Position numbers and translations under genes: made by a program
Assembly (NCBI GenBank): GCA_013399875.1
Contig: VXAZ01006384.1
Coordinates: 239-64,238, forward strand
Length of the DNA stretch: 64,000 nucleotides
Origin: Gymnorhina tibicen
Taxonomy: Eukaryota > Chordata > Aves > Passeriformes > Artamidae
Direction: 5' to 3'
The notes under the pieces: generated by a model
Database searches by the model: none
What the model was told of the DNA's origin: nothing
Seen by the model: only the letters and a program-made list of their open reading frames with translations
Part shown: positions 1 through 11,800 of the stretch, in pieces
Layout of the letters: each line of letters begins with the position of its first letter
Position numbering within the stretch: position 1 is the stretch's first letter

Positions 1-1200
1 TCTCTTTCTTACCCTTTTTGAAGACCAGGGTGACAGTTGCAGTCCTCAGGCAAGTCTCCAGATTGCCATGACCTTTCAAAGATGATGGCCAGGACCCTTA
101 CAGTGGTGTCTACTAGCTCTCTCAGCACTCATGGATGCATCGTATCAGGGCCCATGGACATGCAGATTTTGAGTTTGCCTAGGTGCTCTCTAATCCAATC
201 CTCTTTGACCAAGGGAAAATATTCCTTCCAACATTCATTTACCCTGATGTCCTGGGTCAGAGATTCCTGAGGGCTGGCCTTGACAGAACACCAATCCAAA
301 GGCGGTGTTCAGTAACTCTGCCTCATCTGTGTCCTCTATTACCAGGGTGCCCCCTCCATTCAGTAACAGGTCCACATTATCCTTTGTTTTCCTTTTCTTA
401 TTGATGTATTTGGAGAAGCCCATCTCGTTTTCCTTGACATCCTTGGTCAGATTTAATTCCAAATGGCCCTGCCTTCCTTGTCTCATCTCTCCTTACTCTG
501 ACAACCTCTCTATATAAATTCCAAGAGGCCTGACCCTGCTTCCATCTCCTGTGTATTTCCTGCTTATGCTTGAGTAATGACAGGAGTTCTTCATTCATCC
601 ATGCAGGTCTCTTGACCCCTCTGTCTGACTTCTTGCTCATCAGGATGCACTGTTCTTGAACCAGAGGAAGTAACCCTTGAATATCAACCTTCCCTGCAGG
701 ACCTCTTCCCATGGGATTCTGTCACGATCCCTAAAGAGGCTAAAGTTAGCTCTCCTGATGCCCATGGTTACAATCTTACTTGCTCACATGCTGGCCCCAA
801 TCTTCACACCTCTAACAGGGCCTTTACTGTTTGTTAGGATGAGGTCAAGCAGCACACTCATTCCTTGTGGGATCCTCCACCATCTGTGACAGGAAGTTGC
901 CATCAGTGCTTTTCAGGAACCTCCTCGATTGTTTGTGCTTTGCTGTGTAGGTTCTCCAGAAGATCTCAGGGTAGTTAAAGTCCCCCACAAGAACCAGGGC
1001 CTGTGACTTCAAGGCTGCTTCCAGCTGCCTGTAGAAGGCCTCATCCACCTCTTGATCAGGCATCCTGTAGCACACACCCACAAGTGTCACCCAGTCTGCC
1101 CTTTTATCCTAGCCCATAAGCTCTCTACTTGCTAAACATCTACCCCAAGACAGAGCTCGATAAATTCCATGTACTCTTCCTCCCTTGTAGATGAATTGTA
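1..1200 (-). mobile_element. CR1 LINE fragment, ORF2 endonuclease and linker
   Basis: Minus-strand reading frames show a decayed CR1 ORF2. Around 845-1090 it has endonuclease C-terminal motifs, including VGVCYRMPDQEVDEAFYRQL and LVGDFNYPEI. Around 398-712 lies the endonuclease-RT linker (GVKRPAWMNEELL, KHKQEIHRRWKQG). Around 235-486 a shifted frame carries the TLVIEDTDEAELLNTAFGLVF segment that precedes the reverse transcriptase. The element runs off the left edge toward its RT. At least one stop and one frameshift separate the segments, so it is not intact. The right boundary, near 1200, is approximate. Confidence 0.85.
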
Positions 1201-4200
1201 TCACATTCATCATAAACTCCTTGCTACCAGAGGAAAATTGAAGAAGAAAAATCTATTTTTACTGTCAGGGTTCTAAAACACATATTTACCCAGAGAGGCT
1301 GTGGGGTATCCAGCCTTGGAGTTATTTCAATCCTAGTGGGCACAGCCCTAAGAAGCCTGCTCTACTTTGAACCAAAATCTTGGTCTAGATCAGCTACAGG
1401 CATGACTGCTAGACTTGGAGATTGTGTTCATAAGGCTCCGTGAAAACAAAAATGTAATAAACCGCAAATCAAAGCAATATAACCCCTTGTACAGCTTCAA
1501 GTATTCAGAGCTCTTGGAGATTGTTAAGAGACATTTTTGAAATGCTTCATTCACACAAAGTATTAGCCATAAATATGTACATGAATAAAATCCACATAAA
1601 GAACAAAATGCTTTCTAAAAATTACAGCAACTTTCAGCTTGCTTAATTAAATGCCTGTCAATTCTAGTATCTGCTTCAGAATTCCTTTTATATGTAAAAC
1701 TGAAATCTAGATCCCACTGCAATCAAGGTGTCGGACACTGACTTCAAATGATTAATTCTGGAAAATAATTCCTTTCATAGCTAAGGTAATACACTGAAGT
1801 GTCTACATACAGTTTACTACTGCCGATTCTGTTGAGCTGAGCTCGGATTCAGCAGTGACTTGAGTAACTAAACTGGCATCCTGGCAGGATGAACTACCTT
1901 GAAGTCTGTTTTCTTGTCAGTGCCTTAAATTGGATGTAATCGACATTGAGTGCAAACAGCTGCCCTCACTTCCACCAGTGCTGAGCTCAGCTTGGCTCTT
2001 TATCCAAAGTGGCGCCAAGAGAATGAATGGGCGTCTGAACACAAAATGACAAAGCTCACGGCTATGGGGACTGCCTGTACTCCACTCTCAGGAGAAAGAA
2101 GGTCTGAACTCCACCTCTTTCACGACTATGGACTCCTTGACCCTGATGAGGAATTAGCAGTGCAACTCACATGCTCAAGGACCATTCACTTTCTGTAGGC
2201 AGGTCTCAACAACACCACACACTGTAGAGGACAGGGATTTATCAATCTGAACTATGCTGTGGATATGATGTTTATGGAAAAGTCTAAGGGGATTTTGCCT
2301 CAGTGTTCTAGTCCTGAAGGGCAAAAATCATGCAGAGTACTGGGGATGCCCATTTCTATGAGGAATTTAGGTGTCTAACTTCAGTCATCTGAATTCACTC
2401 AGGGTACATGCCCTGAATAGACTTGGCATCATCATACTCTTACTTCCCTGATGAATGTGCAAGTTACTTATATGTATTCCTTGGGAAAAGAAAAGTAATA
2501 TGCTCCCTAACAAAAATTCTTTTAATTTTACAGAAAGTGCATATATTTCAGAAGCAGCTAATTTTCAGTAGCATGCAGACTGGTAGCATAAACTGATCAG
2601 AACCAAAAAAATTGCCTATTTTGACCACCTTTCTTTGTTTATCTGAGTATGCTTCTGAGAGTTGCCAGCACCAGATGCTTCTGAAGAAGATACAAGTAGC
2701 ATAATCCTGTTAGGGAATAGCCACAACACATGGAAAGCTTCTTCCAAGCTCCATCAGTTTTCAATTGGTTTATGATAAACTAGGAGCAGAGATTACATCC
2801 ATAATGCTGAATTATCTTGTTTGAAGTGCTTGTGACATATGTTTATCCACATAATATTATCATCTTTTCACAGGAGTACTTCCAGAATGCTAAGGAAATC
2901 TGAAATCTGGGATATTTCTACCACATTTAATAACCTGTGCTTAGATCATTCATATCTATACTTGTTTACAAATGTGCAATGTGAGTAACTACAGATGTGT
3001 GCTTATGAAGATCTGCAAACATACAGATTATCTTCTCTTTAGAAAAACAAAAGAAAAAGGCTGGCAGTTCGTGTGGAAACTGTGGTAAGTATCAGAGAAG
3101 AAGAGAAAGGTCTGCAGAAGCTGGAAACAGCAAAGCTGGTTGGTTCTGTATTGAGAAAGTACTGGTGAGCAAAACAAAAACTCCATCTGAATAAGAGAAG
3201 TGTAACTTACTGCAGTTCTAGAAATAAAAATGATGAAACAATCACAAAGAGCCCAAATTTGCAGGGAGTTTTGTTTTGATGATGCTGGCACAAAGATATT
3301 TAATATGATTTTTTTTTCTTCCTTTCTTTACAGATGTAAGAGTATTTTTGCCATATTTGCAGTAAGTCACACATGCTATCCTTTCGACTCACTGAATCTA
3401 AAGTAACTGGTTCAGCGACTTATGCATCTATTACTTATCAGAACTCAATATCAACATTTTGGGAAGCCTGAATGAGAAGTCTTTACAACAAACATTTTAG
3501 TTCAAGTATTAAGAGATAATCCATGAGGAAAAAAAAAATTACGTTGCACTATTTTTACTTGGCAAATTTACCTTGTAAATGGAAAATTTACTTTGCAATT
3601 AAAAAAAAATACAAAATGAAAAAAGAAATTTACATAATACAACTTGTTAACAAAAAGGTCCCTAAATGAGTAAGTAAGTCTAACAGGTATATTCCTAAAA
3701 ATCAGAGAAGAATGTCTGTATAATGCACCATCAGCATTACGTTATGTGTCTGCATGTGATGATCTGCAGAGCTAGGCAGGACCATTTCAATAAATAACTA
3801 ATTTCATAAGCTTTGTCTCAAACACTCTCTAGGGATGTATCTTTCCTGTTCTTCAAACTCTGATGTTCAAATACTTATTCCTTTTTATGCTACGGCTGCT
3901 CCAGGCAGTGTTCAGTTCCAGATGACCTGCAAGCTTTTTGCAGTCACATACTTTGCTGACAACTAGAAGAAAACTCTTTCAATTAAAATATCCCATTTAT
4001 CCAAGTGAAGAACCACACTTTCAAATAACTTGGGCAAAGATGCCACACAGGATATGTCTTTAAGCCAAAGTTTTAAAGCTTTAAGAATAGGTATAAACAA
4101 ACAAACAAAAATCATTTACTCTATTTCATCCAAATACTAGGAGGTATTTGACAGCTACTATGGCCTATGACAATATTAGGCACCTGTGCCTCCATTTGTG

Positions 4201-4319
4201 ACATAAAATTTCAAGTGCATATCTGGTAATACCTTCTTTCTGAACAAAATATTCCCTTGTGAAGTCATGCACAGAGCCCTTGTCCACACAAGTAAATAGC
4301 ACAGCACTCTGGAATGGCA
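1201..4319. other. Non-coding interval, no feature recognised
   Basis: AT-rich sequence with no convincing exon or repeat. I looked on the minus strand for the second PDZ domain of APBA1 (RYQLGFSVQNG-type core) and did not find it. The interval is taken as part of the intron after the PDZ1 exon. Confidence 0.5.
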
Positions 4320-5445
4320 CTGGATGTTGTCAATCCAAACTTCATCAAGACTTCTGGTGCTGTCTCTCATGATAACCTCATAGCCAAGCTCAGGAAGTGG
4401 ATGGTAAGGTGGATTAAGAACTGGCTGGATGGCAAAGCTCAGAGGGTTGGGATCAGTGGCACAGGTCTATGTGGATGCCTGTAGCCAGCAGTGTCCCCCC
4501 AAGGTTCAATAGTGGGCCCAATCTTACCTAACTTATCATCAGAGATGGAATGCTTCCTGAGCAAGCTCACTGATGACACAAAGCTGGGAGGAGTGGCCGA
4601 TACCCAAGTGCTGTGCAGCCCTTCAGAGGGACCCTAACAAGCAGGATGGATGGGCAGAGAGGAACCTTCTGAAATTCAACAAGGGCAAATGTAGGATCCT
4701 GCACCTGGGGAGGAATAACCCCAGGCCTCAGCATAAGATGTCCATGAGCCAGCCGTGCCCTTGTAGCCAAGAAGGCCGATGGTATCCTGGGGTGCTTTAG
4801 GAAGAGCACTGCCAGCAGGTCAAGGGCGGTGATCCTGGCCCTCTACTCAGCCTTGGTGAGGCACATCTGGAGTTCTGTGTCCAGTTCTGGGCTCCTCAGG
4901 ACAAGAGAGACATGGAGCTCCTGGAGGAAGCAGGTCCTGTGGAGGACTATGACTATGATTAGGGGATTGGAGCACTTCACTTATGAGGAAAAGGTTGACA
5001 GTTGGACTCAATGACCTTAGAGGTCTTTTCCAACCTAAAAATGCCACAATTCTGTTGAAGGCTGAGGGAGCTGGCCCTGTTCAGTATCAGGAAGAGACAG
5101 CTGAGAGGGGACCTCATCAATGTATGTAAGTATCTGGGGGAAGGATGTCAAGAGGATACAGTCAGGCTCTTCTTCGTGGTGCAGAGCAATAGGATGAAAG
5201 GCAAAGGGCCAATGCTGGAACACAGGAAGTTCCACCTAAACATGAGGAAGAATTTCTTTCCTGTGAGGGTGACTGAGCATAGGAGCAGATTTTCAGAGAG
5301 GCTTGAGTCCCCTTCTCTGGAGATATTCAAAAGACATCGATATACAGTCCTGAGTAATGTGCTCTAGGGAACCCTGATGGAGCAGAGAGGTTGGATTAGA
5401 TGACTTCCAGTGGTCCCTCCCAACCTTACCCATTCTCTGGTCCTG
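4320..5445 (+). mobile_element. CR1 LINE fragment, 3' part of ORF2 and 3' UTR, internally deleted
   Basis: Plus-strand sequence follows the CR1 order: end of RT (LIAKLRKW, RWIKNWLDGKAQRVG, QGSIVGPI, LSKLTDDTKLGG, RNLLKFNKGKCRILHLGRNN), then HLEFCVQFWAPQ, then the thumb/3' portion, and a 3' end with GGTTGGATTAGATGACTTCC near 5390-5445. There are several deletions, stops and frameshifts. The region around 4995-5057 is a separate small insertion. The left boundary is approximate. Confidence 0.85.
4995..5057 (+). mobile_element. 63-bp CR1 3'-end fragment nested in an older CR1
   Basis: CR1 3'-UTR-type sequence (GTTGGACTCAATGACCTTAG, then GGTCTTTTCCAACCTA and a degenerate tail) interrupts the host CR1 between TATGAGGAAAAGG and AAGGCTGAGGGAGCTGG. 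The four bases AAGG occur on both sides (4991-4994 and 5058-5061). Removing the insert and one AAGG restores the order expected of the host element. Confidence 0.7.
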
Positions 5446-5615
5446 TGTGGAGTCAGAAAATTGGTGTAGCACAACTCACGCTGTTTTTTAAGATCACAAA
5501 ATGGAAAGTGCTATGCAAACATTTGGTAAGAATTTATTTAAGAGTTTTATACTTTCTGCTCTTCAAATATGTCACTCTTTTAAAATGTGTAGCTTCCAGA
5601 AACATTTTTCCCTAC

Positions 5616-5828
5616 CTTTATAATGCTCTGACATGTTGAGAGTGGTAAACCAACCAGGCTGGTCCCATTGATTGACATGATCTGGTCCCCTATGTTCAGC
5701 TTCCCAGACTTCTCTGCCGGTCCTCCATGCATCATGTTGGCTATGATAACTGTAGGCAAAATGGATCCCCAGCCAGACTCCACAATCACCACACCTAGGA
5801 TTTCTCCTTTTTGCTTTTCAATGTAAAC
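5616..5828 (-). CDS. APBA1: APBA1 exon: PDZ1 domain, residues 643-713
   Basis: This 213-nt phase 0-0 exon begins [19 protein letters not shown], contains [20 protein letters not shown] and [19 protein letters not shown], and ends STCQSIIK. This is nearly the whole first PDZ domain: GEILGV occupies the carboxylate-binding loop position and [12 protein letters not shown] is the conserved PDZ core. The acceptor is CTTATTAAACAG and the donor is GTAGGG. It is the last APBA1 exon found in the window; the next should begin in phase 0 with the end of PDZ1 and continue into PDZ2. Confidence 0.96.
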
Positions 5829-8800
5829 CTGTTTAATAAGAAAAAGTGTTTTAAAAAAGAGTTTCTTTCACACCCATGGAACTGACTAATATCACCCCCC
5901 TCCAAACATTCATAAAACCAACAAACATAGCCCTTTTTGTTTGCAACCTGCCTTCCTAATTCAAAGCCAAAAAAAAAATAGGGTACATGTTTTACCACCT
6001 TTCATTTGTAGTCAAGCATTAAATGATCAACACTACATAATATAGACTTAGCGCAAAACACCCCTCAGATGTCATTTCTGTAAATAAGCAGAAGAAATTG
6101 CAGTGAAGGAAACCCTGGTGCCATGGGCTTTGGTGGACAAAATCAAATAGGAAGAGGTTGCAAGAGTTTACAACTGTGGACTGGAAAACCATTACCTGTG
6201 TGTTCCATTTGCACACTGGTTCATTTTTATTAAGCAAGCTGCAAAGCCTTCTGGCACATAGAATTATTTAAAACCTGGAATCAGTCACTTTCATAAACAC
6301 CCGTGCCTCTATAAATTTTACCTTGTTTACTGTATTTTTTTTTATTGTATTAATCTTTTAATCTGCTTTAAAATCACTTTCAAACATCTCTGAAAATTGT
6401 TTGGTAAAAAGAATACAAACAGATGGCAAATCATTTGACTGCTGACAGATTTGGGGTTCGCTGTTTGCCTTTGAAACAGAACTGATGACAGGGCGTCCTG
6501 TTAGGGAGGATATTCCAGACCAACTGAGATAATTTATAGGAAGTATTAATGTTTTTTTGATTTCTGCCAACGCAGGCCTGCAACTGATAAAGAGCAGCAC
6601 TGTTGTGGAAAAAAAATGAGACATACATCTTTGCAGTTTTCAGATTTGGAGAAGTGAATCAGGTCATCATTGTACATGTCCTGGGTATTAAGCAAGTCGC
6701 TATATTCCTTCTGGCTAAGGTCTTCTGGGTTGATTCCGTTTGCCCTCAGAAATTCTTGGTAGGCCACACTAAATGCTTGACCTATGGACTGTGCAATCAG
6801 CTGCGCCTGTAGCAGTTCCCAGAGAAGGGAAAAGAAAAGAAAAAAGTGAAACATTCTGATGATCATGCCCACTGACACTTTCTGTTACAATCACACTGTA
6901 AAATGGATCATCAAAATTGATGAACCTACAAGTTACTGCAATCCAGTCCACAAAATATTTGTGCCTTACAAATTAATTTAAAAGACCCACAAAATGTCAA
7001 CACATTCACCTCTGCCATGAATCTATGTCAGTAAGCAATCATAAATTACAAATATGAGAAAGAAAGCCATCCTTTTACAGGTAAGAACTGCTAATGTAAG
7101 TGTAAAGGTATAGCCACTACAGTGACTGTGGCTTGCACCTACAATTCTTCCCACACATGCAGGTCCCAGATGGCTCTCTGTTCCACGGAGATGCTATTCT
7201 CTGACAAGCCAGCAGTGAAAATGAAAGGGTAAAAAGGGTATTTCTGACTTTTCTTACCATCCTTTAGAACCATCACATTGATAGTGACTACTCCTGCCTC
7301 AAGACAAGAAAGGAAAAGGGCAGCAACTAGTGATCAGAACAAACCCTTGAAGTAACTGGAAATGGTCATATGCATCTCCTTCTTCACCCTGCTACCCACT
7401 TCAGCCTCTCTCCCCTACACTTAGTTCCCTCCTTCCAACTCGCATGATCCTTCCAGGTCTCCACCTCTTTCGTACTCATTCTGTCCTTTGTAGACACCCT
7501 CTTGCACCTGCAGCTTTCCATAGTCTTCTCTGCACCCAAAGCCACCAAATTCACTACTCAATACACTACATTGTGAGCTGTTTCACTTCTGCAGCTGTGG
7601 GAGAGAAACTGGGCAGCAGGCAGATGTGGGGAAAGCTGTGTGCCAAGCAAGGCCAGAGGGATGCCTGCCTTTGAGACGGTATTTATGGTTAGGCAGGTAA
7701 TGGGCAGGAGAGGAAAGCACAGCATGGTGCAGAGTACTGCTGTGTATAGGTGGAGCAATTAGTGCAGTGAGCACTCTGTAGTGCACAGGAGTTGGCTGTG
7801 ATGTGCACTGAAACATCGTGCTGGCTGTGGCAAAGGCAGGGAAGAGACAGGGAGAGCTCCACAGCTGACAAGGGAGGCCTGACAAAGTTCTGGTAATGAA
7901 TGAATGCTGCTCAGCTGTACTTTTATACAGTCTGATGGTCATATTTAAAGTCCAGTTTGGTCCCTAATAAAGGAAAGATTTCCAACCCTGAAATAAAAAT
8001 TTTATTGTATCTTAACAGCTCAGACCAGCACTAAACCTGCTGATGAGAACAGCATGATTACTGGTGCTGAAAAGACCAATACGTAGACTGGCAATACGCT
8101 ACTAAGGCTCAGATCAGTATAATTTTGACAGTGAGAACAAGACAGCGAGAAAATGGGAAAACTGCACCTCCATAACTCAGTAACCTAAGTGAGGAATGCA
8201 GACTTTACATTCATACACATGTATCCTCACTCCAGGAAGAGATCAGCTCCCATTCAGACACCCAGAATTTGGACACATCACTAAGGTTCAACTCATTTAA
8301 AGATACTGTTCTAAATACAGTTGAAAATCTGCTGCTGTCCTCCTTAGACAAAGACTCATCCAAGCAGAGACATGTTCTGGCTGACACCCACTCGCAGGCT
8401 CACAGCTTCAGCCTCACTTACTGTGCAGATTCTGTCAAGTACCCAGCTGTCCCAGACGAAGAAAAGACAAGTTTTATAATATAAACAGGCTGTATTACTT
8501 CACTGGAGGTACAAAATCTTTGAAGCTGCCATTTCCTTGCTGCTAACAAGGTGCTACAATGCTTCCATTCTGACTGTTAGTCACTTGGGTATTTGAGACA
8601 AATTTTGCAATTTATCTGTGAGCTATATACCATCACTAAGTAGAGTTGATATAATCTGCAGTTTCTCAGTATATTTTCCCCATCAGTGAGCAATACTTTT
8701 GTTGGATCTACAGGCATTTTACAGGCCAGCTGGATCTAAAGGCATAGAGAGGATCACATATGACACAAATATGGGCTGATCCAAACAAACCATAGATTGA

Positions 8801-11800
8801 AAAGCTCAAATTTTAGCTAGCCAAAGTATCAACAGCAGTCTAGGAAATAGACTCACGAAGTATGGATGATACAAGGGGTCAGACCACCCCATGGTGAAGG
8901 AAAATAAGCCCCAGACTCTGGCACCTGACAGTTTGATATTTGCCTTTTCAACTGGCCAGTAAAAGAGCAAGCAGTGTCCAAACTTGTGACTAAAAATACA
9001 GGAACAGCAGCCTCAATGGGAGCAGCACGTCAAATGATACTAAGCAAAAAATACATTGGCTACTCTATTTCATACCAGATTCTTAAAAGGCTTTGCAAAA
9101 CAGGTTTACACGTTATTTTGTGGAAATAATCCACAATTTTTATACTCTGTCAATTTTGGTACAGGATTACTTCTATCAGTGCTCGTCCTCACTTTTTAAC
9201 TTCAGCAGTGGGTCATGTATTCATCTGCAATCAGATAATATATTCATACATTGGTTTAGAACAGATTACATAAAATAAAATCATTACATAAAATCAACTG
9301 TTTATTCAAGATAAACTTCCCATCTTGATGTCCTTGCTGTTACACTGTAGATTGGAAGACATGTGAGTATTTTATAAGAAACCAATATTTTCAATTACTT
9401 GAGTATTTTAGTTTCCCAAATTATTAGGGCTAACTTGACTATGATCCTGAAAACTACATATCTAACCACAAACATCTGATACGTTTGATTTTACTTTTCA
9501 GTTACTGAAAGTTACTTCTAAAAAGTGAATAAAATCAGCAAGCTACACACATTGATTGTGAAGACAGGATATCAAGTCCTATGTAAGGTAACTTAGTAAC
9601 CTGCACTATAGATTAAACTTTAGTCCTTTGTGTCTCTTTTCAGCATATTTTGGGATTGCTGAAATTACCAACTTTCTTTGCTGGCTTTTTGATACAATGA
9701 CAGCAACTACACCCCCAACACAAACCTCCTGAGAAACAAAAATCACCTTTCTGGTATGTATCAGTGATCTTCAATGCAAGATTTGGGATTAGAATTTCCC
9801 TATGAAAATAAGCACCTCTGATAGACTTTCCCTCTCTTATGCAGAATTTGAGCTGGTATCTGTAACCTGCAGCAACTGGACCCTCCTATCACTGTTACTG
9901 GAAGGCACCCAAGAAGCTTAAAAGTGGTATGCATTTCTATAAACACCAATTTCCTGTGATGTGTCAGGTCCAAACATATAAACAGCCGGCAAGTTCCTCT
10001 GCTTAGATGAAATACTGGTTGCAGTTAAAAAGCAAACAGGACCACTCACAATGGACTTCGGGCCTAACAAAATGTGCTTACTTTTCCACTCCTAGAAAAT
10101 TACAAGACAGTGTAATTGCTTACATCCTCAGACTCAAAGACATGACAAATCATTTTGTACTGCCTCTTTCCGTCTTGAGAGGGGTGAGATGCTTCCACAT
10201 TATCCTGGGAGTTAGAGCGTGGCATTCGCCTACGAGCCATCAAAACAACTATATTTCCTATATCAGCAATGTAAGAAATGGTCCGCAGGGGATGATCCAT
10301 CATGGTTTCCTGGGGAGTAAGAAAACCAACATAAGCAGCTGCTTCAACTAAGTCCTTATTGCACATCTAGTATTATCAGAACACACAAATAGCTATAAGA
10401 CCTCTGTCAAGTGAAGTCTGTAATAACTGTTATGCATGAAGGGAGATACCAGTAGAAACCAAGAGCTTCACTTTCCCAAAATAAAACAAAGAGAAAGTTT
10501 TACAGGGTTTTTTTTTTTTCTGTGGAAAAGCACATAATGACCTCAAGTGCAGAACCTGCATATGCTGGGCATGTATGTGTAGAGGACCGTGAACAAATTA
10601 TTGTAGCTAAACATTTTGGGCTACTCTGGGCACAATCAATACTTGCTGCATCATGCATGGCTCATAAGACATGAGCTGACTGCAATTATTTTACTCACAA
10701 ATTCTAATATTTCTACAGTCAGACATGCTAGAGTAATTGCCTGTATGACATAGTTCTTGACCATGGATTTCTGACTAGAGGAAATACGAGAGCCAGCATA
10801 TTTCAAAGACAAATTTTAACATGTAGGTGAAAGCCTATTCCAGTAGTCTACTCCGACAATACTGACAAAGGTGTCTGAGTCTATACCTGTGTGTCTGCAT
10901 TCAGTACTTTTATTCTCTGTGTAGAAATGAAGAGGTCCACTTCAGTCACAGGTTGAGATTCACCTTCTGGAGCCTGAAAATAAATGGATTAGAGTCAAAC
11001 TAACACATTAGGTAACATACTTACTAATAATGATGTTAGTTCACGAACAGGGGTGCACTAAGACACAGTCACCAGAACAGCAATGCAGGATAGAGTATTA
11101 GACTGCAGAAGCAAAAGATAAACACAAAGATGTGGAAACTATATCATATATGTGAAAGTGGATTGGGTATTGTTAGAAAAAAAAGTTAACTTCATAAAAG
11201 CTTGCCTGATATTTTTCCTGATTCAGTAAAATTATACCTGACTGCAACATGAACTGTATAAAGATTTCTTGAAAAGCAATACGATTCTACCATTTTCTGC
11301 ACACTATGAATCCCACTTCAAAGAAGGTTTTCGTACAAGCCATAGAAAGGCCTAACAGCATCTCTTGCCTGAAGAATTTCTATATGGGCTAGCAGTGGCT
11401 GCCAAGACCAATGGAAAAACCTGTACCACAGGAGGTACTGTATGAGCTGTTCATAATGCAGTTCTGGTAAGAGGACCTTCACAGTCAGACAACATACTTT
11501 TCAAGCAGTAACCCACTTTAGAAGTTGGATTTTGTTAATAAAAAGCAAACATTTGTAATATTTTTAAAATTACATTTGTTAAAAGATAATTGAAAGCTCC
11601 ACAAACAAAACTTATTACAAAGATGAGTCAATCTCAGTATATTACTGTATGTACAGACATGAACTTTTTTTTGCATCCAGCAATTTGACACCTCTGTGAG
11701 TCAAACAAAGCACTCCTACAGAAAGATAAAATAAATTTTAAAAAGTAAAAAAAACCCAAAAAACCACACTTCATTTTAATCCATCATTTTACAAAGTTAA

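Noticed and set aside
1..5615. Search for the second PDZ domain and stop codon of APBA1
   Set aside because: No match to the PDZ2 core or to the QPVYI-type C-terminus on the minus strand; CR1 and AT-rich sequence fill the interval, so these exons are placed outside the window.
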